The notes under the pieces: model-generated | Told to the model about the DNA's origin: nothing | The model's database searches: none | The model's input: the letters and a program-made list of their open reading frames with translations, nothing else | Part shown: positions 49,944 to 57,601 of the stretch, piece after piece | How the letters are laid out: each line of letters begins with the position of its first letter | How positions within the stretch are numbered: position 1 is the first letter of the stretch | Position numbers and translations under genes: made by a program | Source: Flaviramulus sp. | GTDB taxonomy: Bacteria > Bacteroidota > Bacteroidia > Flavobacteriales > Flavobacteriaceae | Assembly: GCA_030731745.1 (NCBI GenBank) | Contig: JANQTJ010000008.1 | Location: 1-57,601 of the forward strand | DNA length: 57,601 nt | Direction of reading: 5' to 3'

Positions 49944-51464
49944 ATGAATTCAAAGAGAATTGAAATAATGGACACGACGCTGCGTGATGGTGAACAAACC
50001 TCAGGTGTGTCGTTTTCTGCTTCTGAAAAGCTTACCATAGCCAAACTTTTATTGGAAGAATTAAAAGTAGATCGTATTGAAATAGCATCTGCAAGGGTAT
50101 CAGAAGGTGAACTTCAGGCAGTAAAAGATGTTACAAAATGGGCAAGTCAAAATGGCTATCTAAACAAAGTTGAAGTACTAACTTTTGTTGATGGAGGTGT
50201 CTCTATTGATTGGATGATAAACGCAGGAGCAAAAGTTCAAAATTTACTTACAAAAGGGTCATTAAATCATTTAATACACCAGCTTAAAAAGACTTCTAAT
50301 CAGCATTTTAAAGAAATATCAGAAAATATTTATTTAGCTAAAACTAAAGGGATTGAAACAAATGTTTACTTAGAAGATTGGAGTAATGGTATGCGTAATT
50401 CTAAAGACTATGTTTTTGAGTTTTTAGAATTTTTATCAACGCAAACTATAGAGCGTATTATGCTTCCAGATACACTTGGTATTTTAACACCAATAGAGTC
50501 CTATGAATTTGTTAAGGAAATTAAGGATAAATATCCCAATTTGCATTTCGATTTCCATGCACACAATGATTATGATTTAGGTGTTTGGAATGCCATCGAA
50601 GGTTTAAGAGCTGGTGCTGATGGTTTACATTTAACCATTAATGGTATGGGAGAAAGGGCTGGTAATGCTCCCATGGCTAGTACTATTGCTGTAATTAATG
50701 ATTTTATGCCACAAATTGAGGTTGGTGTGAATGAAAAAGTTTTATACACTGTAAGTAAATTGGTAGAAAACTTTTCTGGTATTATGATTCCTGCTAATAA
50801 ACCTATTATTGGTGCTAATGTTTTTACGCAAACTGCTGGTATTCATGCTGATGGGGATAATAAAAAGAATTTATATTTTAGTGATTTAATGCCTGAACGT
50901 TTTGGTAGAAAACGCCAATATGCTCTTGGTAAATCATCAGGAAAAGCTAATATTCAAAAAAATCTACAAGAATTAGGACTTCAACTAAATGATGACGATT
51001 TAAAAAAAGTAACACAACGAATAATTGAATTAGGTGATAAAAAACAAGTGGTTACAAAAGAGGATTTACCTTATATAATTTCTGATGTTTTAGATAGAAC
51101 TTATGAGGAAAAGGTGAAAGTTAATTCTTATGTATTAACACATTCTAAAGGTTTAAAACCATCAACTACGATTTCAATTACTGTTAATGATAAGATTTAT
51201 GAAGAAAACGCCCAAGGTGACGGGCAGTTTGATGCCTTTATGAATGCAATTAGGAACATCTTTAAAAGAAAGAATCGAGTTTTGCCAGATTTAATTGATT
51301 ATGCCGTTAGAATACCACCTGGAAGTCGATCGGATGCCTTATGCGAAACTATAATTACATGGAAAAGTTCTGAAAAGGAATTTAAAACTCGTGGTTTGGA
51401 TTCTGATCAAACAGTTTCGGCAATTAAAGCGACCGAAAAAATGCTAAATATTATTACTAATTAA
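49944..51464 (+). CDS. isopropylmalate/citramalate synthase family protein
   Basis: This 506-residue enzyme of the LeuA/CimA family condenses acetyl-CoA with a 2-oxo acid. It has a TIM-barrel domain (IMDTTLRDGEQTSGVSFSASEK, metal His pair in FDFHAHNDYDLGVWN, GMGERAGNAPM) and a C-terminal LeuA regulatory domain (NSYVLTHSKGLKPSTTISITV, QGDGQFDAFMNAIRNIF). Its place in leuC-leuD-X-leuB implies the leucine step. However, motifs after DTTLRDGEQ (TSGVSF rather than xPGxxF) and the sequence HADGDNKKNLY recall citramalate synthases (CimA/LeuA2), which would feed isoleucine instead. I leave the substrate open. Confidence 0.88.
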   Translation: MNSKRIEIMDTTLRDGEQTSGVSFSASEKLTIAKLLLEELKVDRIEIASARVSEGELQAVKDVTKWASQNGYLNKVEVLTFVDGGVSIDWMINAGAKVQNLLTKGSLNHLIHQLKKTSNQHFKEISENIYLAKTKGIETNVYLEDWSNGMRNSKDYVFEFLEFLSTQTIERIMLPDTLGILTPIESYEFVKEIKDKYPNLHFDFHAHNDYDLGVWNAIEGLRAGADGLHLTINGMGERAGNAPMASTIAVINDFMPQIEVGVNEKVLYTVSKLVENFSGIMIPANKPIIGANVFTQTAGIHADGDNKKNLYFSDLMPERFGRKRQYALGKSSGKANIQKNLQELGLQLNDDDLKKVTQRIIELGDKKQVVTKEDLPYIISDVLDRTYEEKVKVNSYVLTHSKGLKPSTTISITVNDKIYEENAQGDGQFDAFMNAIRNIFKRKNRVLPDLIDYAVRIPPGSRSDALCETIITWKSSEKEFKTRGLDSDQTVSAIKATEKMLNIITN

Positions 51465-51474
51465 GACTATATAA

Positions 51475-52533
51475 ATGAAATTTAATATTGCCCTTTTAGC
51501 CGGAGACGGTATTGGACCTGAAGTTATTGAACAAGCTGTAAAAGTAAGTGATGCTGTTGCTGCTAAATTTGGACATGAAATTACTTGGAAACCAGCGTTA
51601 ACTGGTGCTGCTGCCATTGATGCGGTGGGTGAGCCTTATCCAGACGAAACACATGATATATGTATAGCATCGGATGCTGTTTTATTTGGTGCTATTGGAC
51701 ATCCACGTTTTGATAACGATCCATCCGCAAAGGTTCGTCCAGAGCAAGGTTTATTAAAAATGCGTAAAAAATTAGGCCTATTCGCTAATGTGCGACCTAC
51801 ATTTACGTTTCCATCGTTATTAGATAAATCGCCATTAAAAAAAGAACGTATTGAAGGTACGGATTTAGTTTTTTTACGTGAATTAACTGGTGGTATTTAC
51901 TTTGGAGAAAAGGGGAGAAGAGATGGTGGAGAAACAGCTTTTGATAACTGTGTTTATACAAGAGTAGAAGTACAACGTTTGGCAAAAAAAGGTTTTGAAT
52001 TGGCTATGACTCGTTCTAAAAAATTATGCTGCGTTGATAAAGCAAATGTTATGGAAACCTCTCGTTTGTGGCGTGAAACTGTTCAAGCTATGGAAAAAGA
52101 ATATCCAGAAGTTGTTGTGAGTTATGAGTTTGTTGATGCTGTAGCGATGCGTTTGGTACAATGGCCAAATAGTTATGATGTTTTAATTACTGAAAATTTA
52201 TTTGGTGATATTTTAACGGACGAGGCATCTGTTATTTCAGGGTCTATGGGATTAATGCCATCAGCTTCCATGGGAACAGATATTGCTTTATTTGAACCAA
52301 TTCATGGATCGTATCCACAAGCAACTGGATTAAATATTGCAAATCCAATGGCAACAGTTTTATCGGCAGCCATGATGTTTGAAACTGCTTTTAATTTGCA
52401 TGAAGAGGGTAAAGCTATAAGAGATGCAGTTAATAAAGCTTTAGCTGAAGGTATCGTTACTGAAGATTTGGCAGACGGCGGAAAAGCTTACGGCACCAAA
52501 GAAGTAGGAGACTGGTTAGCTGCAAATATATAA
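51475..52533 (+). CDS. leuB: LeuB, 3-isopropylmalate dehydrogenase
   Basis: LeuB oxidises and decarboxylates 3-isopropylmalate with NAD. The 352-residue beta-decarboxylating dehydrogenase has LLAGDGIGPEVIEQAVKV, LFGAIGHPRFD, LLKMRKKLGLFANVRP, VFLRELTGGIYFGEKGRR, VDKANVMETSRLWRE, TENLFGDILTDEASVISGSMGLMPSAS, and PIHGSYP with GLNIANPMA for NAD binding. It is the last gene of the operon, with a strong terminator. Confidence 0.97.
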   Translation: MKFNIALLAGDGIGPEVIEQAVKVSDAVAAKFGHEITWKPALTGAAAIDAVGEPYPDETHDICIASDAVLFGAIGHPRFDNDPSAKVRPEQGLLKMRKKLGLFANVRPTFTFPSLLDKSPLKKERIEGTDLVFLRELTGGIYFGEKGRRDGGETAFDNCVYTRVEVQRLAKKGFELAMTRSKKLCCVDKANVMETSRLWRETVQAMEKEYPEVVVSYEFVDAVAMRLVQWPNSYDVLITENLFGDILTDEASVISGSMGLMPSASMGTDIALFEPIHGSYPQATGLNIANPMATVLSAAMMFETAFNLHEEGKAIRDAVNKALAEGIVTEDLADGGKAYGTKEVGDWLAANI

Positions 52534-52557
52534 TTTAAAAGAATTACAATTAATTAT

Positions 52558-52595
52558 AAATGGATTTGGTAAGTTTTACCGAATCCATTTTTTTT
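52558..52595 (+). terminator. intrinsic terminator of the leu operon
   Basis: AAATGGATTTGGTAA pairs with TTACCGAATCCATTT (one T-G wobble) over a short loop, followed by a run of T. Confidence 0.85.
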
Positions 52596-52714
52596 GAGTG
52601 TATTTTTATTAGTGTTAGTAATATTTTAATTAACTACTTAAAGTTTTGTGAAAAGAGATTGCAAAAACATTCTATTGGTTATTTTTATTGAAAAATTAAC
52701 AAAAACCAATTTTT

Positions 52715-55186
52715 ATGAAAAAAGTATTGCTTTTTGTGTTTTCATTATTTTTAAGTTTAACACCTAATTTTATAGAAGCACAATCTACTAGAAAGAAGAA
52801 AAAAGACTCAGAAGTTGAAGCTCCAAAACCAACTCCAACAAAGAAAGAAGGCAAAATTAAACCTTACGATAAGGTTATTACCAGAGATGCTGTATCTGAT
52901 AATGGCTTATTTAAAACGCATAAAGTAGATGATTCTTATTTTTTCGAAATCCCAAATGAACATTTAGGTAAAGATATGCTTTTGGTAAGTCGTATTGCTA
53001 AATTACCTGCAGATTTAGGTAATGGTTACGTAAATGCAGGATCTAAAACTAGTACGCGTTTAGTGACTTGGGAACGTTTTCAAGATAAAATATTAATCAA
53101 AGAAAAATCGTATAATGCAGTAGCTGATGATGAATTACCCATTAGTATTTCTGTAAAATCAAATAATTACGAGCCCACATTATTTGCTTTTGATATTGAA
53201 GCTTTAAGCAAAGATTCAACTGCAGTTGTGATAGATGTTACTAAATTTTATGTAACTGATGTTAAAGCTTTAAGTGGATTGTCATCACAGTTAAGAAACA
53301 CCTATAAAGTAAAAAATCTGGACGCTTCGCGTAGTTTTATTAATTCAGTAAAAAGTTTTCCAGAGAATATTGAAGTAGTTCAAGATATGACTTACAATGC
53401 CTCTGAACCACCATCATTTGGTAGTACAGAATCTATTAGTCTTAAAATGAATCAATCTATGATTTTATTACCAGAAAAACCAATGCAACCTCGTTTTGCA
53501 GATGAAAGAGTGGGCTGGTTTACAATAGATCAAATAGATTATGGAAGTAAAGAATTAAAGTCTGATACTAAAACATATATTAGAAGATGGCGTTTAGAGC
53601 CGAAAGACCCTGAGGCTTATGCTAGAGGAGAACTTGTAGAACCAGTAAAACCCATTGTTTATTATTTAGATCCTGCCACACCAGATAATTTAAAAAAATA
53701 CATGAAAGAAGGTGTTGAGTTATGGCAAAAATCTTTTGAAAAAGCTGGCTTTAAAAATGCTATAATTGCTAAATATGCACCTACAAAGGAAGAAGATCCA
53801 GATTTTAGTCCGGAAGATATTCGCTATTCTGTTGTTAGATATGTTGCGAGTACAACTAGAAATGCCGTTGGACCAAGCGTGTCTGACCCAAGAAGCGGAG
53901 AAATTATTGAAAGTGATATTATTTGGTATCATAACCATTTACGCTCTTACAGAAACCGTTATTTATTAGAAACCGGTGCTGCAAACCCATCAGCTAGAAC
54001 CTTAAACACGCCTGCTGAAGAGATTGGAGAAATGATGAAAATGGTTATTGCTCACGAAGTAGGGCATGCTTTAGGTTTACCTCACAATATGGGTGCTAGT
54101 AAAGCCTATGATGTTGAAAGCTATAGAGATGGTAACTTTACTCAAAAAAATGGTATTGCAGCTACCATTATGGATTACGCGCGTTTTAATTATATAGCTC
54201 AACCAGGTGATAAAAACATCCGTTTTATCCGTCAGATGGGACCTTATGATGATTATGCTATTAATTGGGGCTACAGATACATTCCAGGAGCTGATACACC
54301 AGAAAAAGAAGTTAAAACTTTAGATAGTTGGATTCTTGAAAAAGCAGGAGATCCGAAATATATGTTTGGAAAACAAAGTAGTCGATTTAATCCTAACTCT
54401 CAAACAGAAGATATTGGAAATGATGCTTTAAAAGCTGGAGATTATGCTCTCAAAAACTTAAAATATGTTGCTAAACATTTACCAGAATGGACCAGTGATG
54501 CAACTAATAATTACGAAGATTTAGAGGAATTATATGGTGAATTTTTAGGCTGCTACAATCGTTATATAGGCCATGTACTAACTAATGTTGGAGGGGTTTA
54601 TGAAAACTTGTTAAATCCTAATCAAGAGGGTGTACCATTTCAAGCAGTTCCAAAATCACTACAAAAAGCATCGGTGCAATGGCTTCATAAAAACGCCTTT
54701 GAAACTACTAATTGGTTGGTTGACAAAGACTTACTTTCAAATATTGATTATGCAGGTTATATTTACCGTTTGGGGCAACTACAAAACAGATATCTTACGA
54801 GTTTGTTAAGCTTTGAGCGTTTAGGGCGCTTATCAGATCATGAGGCTATAAATACTAATAACTATGGCACTTTAGAAATGATGCAGGATGTTAGAAAAGG
54901 TATTTGGGCAGAAGCTAATGTTACTAAAAATGTAGATGTGTATCGTCGTAATTTACAACGCGCATATATAGATCAAATGGCAAATTTAATGACAGGAGAT
55001 TTAAGCTCAAGAGATCCAAAACAATTTAATGTATCACAATCAGACATTAGAGCTTTTGTAAGGGGTGAACTTAATACTTTAAAAGGTATCGTTTCAAGTG
55101 CTTCAAATAGAGCTATAAACACGGTTACAAAATATCATTACAAAGATTGTTTAGAACGTATCAATTTAATTTTATCTCCTAAATAA
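52715..55186 (+). CDS. secreted zinc-dependent metalloprotease (metzincin-like, DUF5117/DUF5118)
   Basis: This 823-residue exported protein has a signal peptide (MKKVLLFVFSLFLSLTPNFIEAQ), then a low-complexity basic/acidic linker (TRKKKKDSEVEAPKPTPTKK). The DUF5118/DUF5117-like region follows (ITRDAVSDNGLFKTHKVDDSYFFEIPNEHLGKDML). The metzincin zinc site is HEVGHALGLPHN, with His447, His451 and His457 as ligands and Glu448 as the base, preceded by GEIIESDIIWYHNHL. A C-terminal helical region follows. No T9SS C-terminal domain is visible, so it is probably periplasmic or reaches the surface by another route. The substrate is unknown. Confidence 0.9.
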   Translation: MKKVLLFVFSLFLSLTPNFIEAQSTRKKKKDSEVEAPKPTPTKKEGKIKPYDKVITRDAVSDNGLFKTHKVDDSYFFEIPNEHLGKDMLLVSRIAKLPADLGNGYVNAGSKTSTRLVTWERFQDKILIKEKSYNAVADDELPISISVKSNNYEPTLFAFDIEALSKDSTAVVIDVTKFYVTDVKALSGLSSQLRNTYKVKNLDASRSFINSVKSFPENIEVVQDMTYNASEPPSFGSTESISLKMNQSMILLPEKPMQPRFADERVGWFTIDQIDYGSKELKSDTKTYIRRWRLEPKDPEAYARGELVEPVKPIVYYLDPATPDNLKKYMKEGVELWQKSFEKAGFKNAIIAKYAPTKEEDPDFSPEDIRYSVVRYVASTTRNAVGPSVSDPRSGEIIESDIIWYHNHLRSYRNRYLLETGAANPSARTLNTPAEEIGEMMKMVIAHEVGHALGLPHNMGASKAYDVESYRDGNFTQKNGIAATIMDYARFNYIAQPGDKNIRFIRQMGPYDDYAINWGYRYIPGADTPEKEVKTLDSWILEKAGDPKYMFGKQSSRFNPNSQTEDIGNDALKAGDYALKNLKYVAKHLPEWTSDATNNYEDLEELYGEFLGCYNRYIGHVLTNVGGVYENLLNPNQEGVPFQAVPKSLQKASVQWLHKNAFETTNWLVDKDLLSNIDYAGYIYRLGQLQNRYLTSLLSFERLGRLSDHEAINTNNYGTLEMMQDVRKGIWAEANVTKNVDVYRRNLQRAYIDQMANLMTGDLSSRDPKQFNVSQSDIRAFVRGELNTLKGIVSSASNRAINTVTKYHYKDCLERINLILSPK

Positions 55187-55205
55187 GATTTAAATAATAT
55201 TAAAC

Positions 55206-55240
55206 AAATGAGCTTGTTTTAATTAATAAGCTTATTTTTT
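55206..55240. terminator. terminator between the metalloprotease and MscS genes
   Basis: AAATGAGCTTGTT (55206-55218) pairs with AATAAGCTTATTT (55225-55237) with two G-T pairs, followed by T. The stop codon of the minus-strand MscS gene lies in the loop. Confidence 0.7.
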
Positions 55241-56481
55241 TTACTAAAACTTGAGTGACTAGGTAATTCAAAAACTTCTAACTCAAAATAAGGTAGCGAT
55301 GCTAAAAGATGATCAAAAATATCAGACACGATATACTCGTAGTTTTCCCATCGTTTATCACTACTAAACGCATAAATCTCTAAAGGTATTCCTTGAGTAG
55401 TAGGTGCTAATTGGCGTGCCATAATCATCATGTCTTTATTAATAGCTGAATGATTTTTTAAATAGGAATCAATATATTTTCTAAAAACACCAATATTGGT
55501 AAGATTTCTACCGTTTATTAGGATGGTTTTATCAATCGTATTTTCAGTATTGTAGGACTTAATATCATTCTGACGGTTATTTAAATAAGACGTTATAAGT
55601 TGAATTTTTTTAAGTTTTTCTACGTCACTTTCTGTTAAATATTTAATACCATTTTGTTTTATATAAAGAGCTCTTTTTATCCGTCTTCCATTAGAATCCG
55701 TCATACCACGCCAGTTCTTAAAAGAATCCGAAATTAGGGCATAAGTAGGAATGGTTGTAATGGTTTTATCAAAGTTTTGAACTTTAACAGTGGCTAAGTT
55801 AATTTCAATAACATCACCATCGGCACCATACTTTTCAAAAGTAATCCAATCGCCAATTTGAACCATATCGTTTATAGATACCTGAATACTTGCTACAAAA
55901 CCTAAAATAGTATCCTTAAATACTAAAATAACTACCGCAGAAATAGCACCCATTCCAGTTAAAAACCGCATGAAAGGAATGTTGGTAATTATAGCAATTG
56001 CTGATAAAAACCCAGCAACCCAAGCAAAAATCATAAAAACCTGAATATAGCTATCAATAGGTTTATCTTTTAATCGGGGTAATGTTTTAAAATAATCTCT
56101 AAGGGTGTTAAGTAAGCTTCTTACAATCCAAAGAGTTAAAATAAGAGCAAATACTTGCAATACTTTTTCTATAACAATATCTGAGTTTGGAAAATCAGCA
56201 AATACTAATGGTGTAAACTCTAAAGCTATTAACAAAGGAATGATGTGTGCTATGTTTCTAGGTACGCGGTTAGTAATTAATAAATCATCAAAATTAGTTT
56301 TGGATTTGATAGCAAATTGTGTAAAAGTGCTTCGTATTAATTTTCTAATTGTAAAATCTACTATAGCTATAACAAGGATTAAAACTATTAGTAGCGCTAG
56401 CATGTTTAAATATTTAGCTACAACTTCAGTAACACTGTGTGAAACTAAATAATCATAAATTAAATGTTTGTAATTAGTCAT
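55219..56481 (-). CDS. MscS-family mechanosensitive channel
   Basis: This 420-residue inner-membrane channel is thought to release solutes on osmotic downshift. The hydrophobic segments are at about residues 23-45, 75-95, 108-125, 148-168 and 175-200. The MscS core (FLTGMGAISAVVILVFKDTILGFVASIQVSINDMVQIGDWITFEKYGADGDVIEINLATVKVQNFDKTITTIPTYALI) contains the pore helix and the beta domain. The C-terminal part is longer than in E. coli MscS. Its start overlaps by eight bases the end of the DUF3817 gene, so they are translationally coupled. Confidence 0.92.
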   Translation of the reverse strand: MTNYKHLIYDYLVSHSVTEVVAKYLNMLALLIVLILVIAIVDFTIRKLIRSTFTQFAIKSKTNFDDLLITNRVPRNIAHIIPLLIALEFTPLVFADFPNSDIVIEKVLQVFALILTLWIVRSLLNTLRDYFKTLPRLKDKPIDSYIQVFMIFAWVAGFLSAIAIITNIPFMRFLTGMGAISAVVILVFKDTILGFVASIQVSINDMVQIGDWITFEKYGADGDVIEINLATVKVQNFDKTITTIPTYALISDSFKNWRGMTDSNGRRIKRALYIKQNGIKYLTESDVEKLKKIQLITSYLNNRQNDIKSYNTENTIDKTILINGRNLTNIGVFRKYIDSYLKNHSAINKDMMIMARQLAPTTQGIPLEIYAFSSDKRWENYEYIVSDIFDHLLASLPYFELEVFELPSHSSFSKKNKLIN

Positions 56482-56770
56482 TATGCGCTGTTTTTAAATA
56501 CTTTTTATCAATATAAAAGGTTCCAAAAGGGATGATGGATACAACAAGTACCAGTATAAAAGTTTTGTTATTCCATTTAAAATCTTTTTTAAATGCGAAA
56601 GCCAATGCAATGTAGGCGATAAATAATACACCATGTGGCATACCTAAAAATTTAACATATATAGGGTTATCTGCTATATATTTAATAGGCGTAGCTATAA
56701 ATAGCAATAATATATAAGAAACACCTTCAAGAAACGCTACAACTCTAAAAATATTTACAAATGAAAACAT
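56474..56770 (-). CDS. DUF3817 small membrane protein
   Basis: The 98 residues contain three membrane segments: FRVVAFLEGVSYILLLFIATPIKYI, GVLFIAYIALAFAFK and TFILVLVVSIIPFGTFYI. The sequence FRVVAFLEGVSYILLLF...PIYVKFLGMPHGVLFIAYI is the DUF3817 signature, with a central GxxHG-like motif. Function is unknown. It is coupled to the downstream MscS gene by an eight-base overlap; the VTT gene lies 62 bases upstream. Confidence 0.88.
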   Translation of the reverse strand: MFSFVNIFRVVAFLEGVSYILLLFIATPIKYIADNPIYVKFLGMPHGVLFIAYIALAFAFKKDFKWNNKTFILVLVVSIIPFGTFYIDKKYLKTAHND

Positions 56771-56832
56771 GGTTTTTTTTGTACAAAAATAGGGTACAAT
56801 TACCAGATAACAGACCTCAATTTAAGAGTTTT

Positions 56833-57450
56833 TTAAAACACGTTAAAAATGATTAATCCGTAGATTACAAAACGAAGCAAACGTAATGAACCATAAAGAA
56901 CCACATTTTTAAAAGGAAACTCGATAAGTCCCGCAGCCATACAAGAAATTGAAAAGGGTAGCGGTAATAAGGCACCAACCACAATTAAAAAACCACCCCA
57001 TTTTTTTGAGTTTTTGAGTTGTTTTTCCATTTTAACCTCCAAATAGTTATGTACAGAAGGTATTTTAGTAATAGCATGCCCAATCCAATAAGCTAATAAT
57101 CCGCCAGTATACGATAGTATAGCTAAAATACTCAAGTAAAACCATGGACTGTACATTTTGCCAGCCCAAGCAATAAAAATTTCTGGTGGAACCAGACCTA
57201 AAAGTGTTTCTGAAACAAAAAAGAAACTTAAAACACCATAAGCCGGTAAAATTTCTGTTAGTGTTACTAAGGCATTGTTAATATCAAAAAAATGATTTAA
57301 AGTATAAATTATACCAACGATAATAATAATATACGGAAGTGCTTTTTTTATAGCTAGCCATACAAACGAATAAAACCCGGTATAATTATAATACTGATGT
57401 AATAATTGTAAACGAGATTTTTCAATCTTTGTTTTAGACTTTGGTTTCAT
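56833..57450 (-). CDS. VTT/DedA-like membrane protein
   Basis: This 205-residue inner-membrane protein has a VTT domain of the DedA/SNARE-associated type. Hydrophobic segments lie at about residues 34-52, 65-85, 100-125, 150-172 and 185-204. Motifs are FVSETLLGLVPPEIFIAWAG, YTGGLLAYWIGHAI and GGFLIVVGALLPLPFSISCMAAGLIEFPF, the last with the proline-rich re-entrant loop. Such proteins are linked to phospholipid flipping and membrane homeostasis. It probably heads a unit with the DUF3817 and MscS genes. The stretch 57451-57601 is AT-rich upstream sequence with no other feature seen. Confidence 0.85.
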   Translation of the reverse strand: MKPKSKTKIEKSRLQLLHQYYNYTGFYSFVWLAIKKALPYIIIIVGIIYTLNHFFDINNALVTLTEILPAYGVLSFFFVSETLLGLVPPEIFIAWAGKMYSPWFYLSILAILSYTGGLLAYWIGHAITKIPSVHNYLEVKMEKQLKNSKKWGGFLIVVGALLPLPFSISCMAAGLIEFPFKNVVLYGSLRLLRFVIYGLIIFNVF

Positions 57451-57546
57451 AACATTCTGATAATTTTAGGGGTTGCAAATATAAGCTATAGATTCTATTT
57501 AAAATATTTATAGTAGGAGCTTATCATAATTTTAACACAGGTAATA

Positions 57547-57578
<32 letters not shown>

Positions 57579-57601
57579 TACAAATGTTATCATTGGTATT
57601 T

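Overview
The window is AT-rich DNA from a bacterium of the Bacteroidota, almost certainly a member of the Flavobacteriaceae; the genus cannot be fixed from what I see. The evidence is a PorX-type response regulator with a PglZ domain, a fused lpxC-fabZ gene, a fused hisB, a PA-type his operon of flavobacterial order, DUF3667 and OMP_b-brl barrel proteins, many TTG starts with no Shine-Dalgarno sequence, and repeated TAnnTTTG -7 promoter boxes. No rRNA, tRNA, CRISPR array, prophage or intact insertion sequence was seen.

Layout. 1-3.1 kb is accessory: a small membrane protein gene ending in a long attC-like palindrome, a secreted protein, a broken GIY-YIG gene among dispersed repeats, a DUF3667 protein and a GC-rich structured intergenic element. 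3.1-13.8 kb carries uvrA, an ECF sigma factor with an elaborate 5' leader, a cysteine-free nth, bcp, an MBL-fold hydrolase, an XRE regulator divergent from a cytoplasmic M14 carboxypeptidase with shared palindromic operators, and an Lrp/AsnC regulator. 13.8-15.1 kb has no intact gene but contains the heavily decayed remains of a UDP-sugar 4-epimerase (WbpP/TviC type), beside an orphan Wza-like export lipoprotein at 15.1 kb. 15.9-23.1 kb holds aroB, proline dehydrogenase, alanine dehydrogenase and a TonB-receptor-like barrel. 23.2-32.4 kb is a conserved housekeeping block: tsaE, porX, an HD phosphohydrolase, lpxD, lpxC-fabZ, lpxA, efp, a second lpxD-like gene and sucD. 32.5-36.7 kb has fabG, a VWA-type membrane protein, an SPFH protein and a secreted thioredoxin.

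36.8-44.5 kb is a complete histidine operon (hisG, a GNAT gene, hisD, hisC, hisB, hisH, hisA, hisF, hisIE). It is preceded by a textbook attenuator: an 18-residue leader peptide with four successive His codons, an antiterminator helix and an intrinsic terminator. 44.5-47.5 kb carries a MORN-repeat protein, a TruA-type pseudouridine synthase, DUF2461, a Gre-like protein and a conserved unknown. 47.6-52.6 kb is leuC-leuD-leuA/cimA-leuB behind a second candidate attenuator, with a leader ORF rich in Leu, Ile and Val. The right end carries a secreted metzincin-type protease, an MscS channel, DUF3817 and a VTT/DedA-like protein.

The most interesting material is regulatory and relic: the his and leu leaders, the XRE operator/promoter design, the folded leader of the sigma factor gene, the attC-like palindrome, and two degraded genes. 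I did not find a convincing new multi-gene system; the window is mainly a conserved chromosomal segment.
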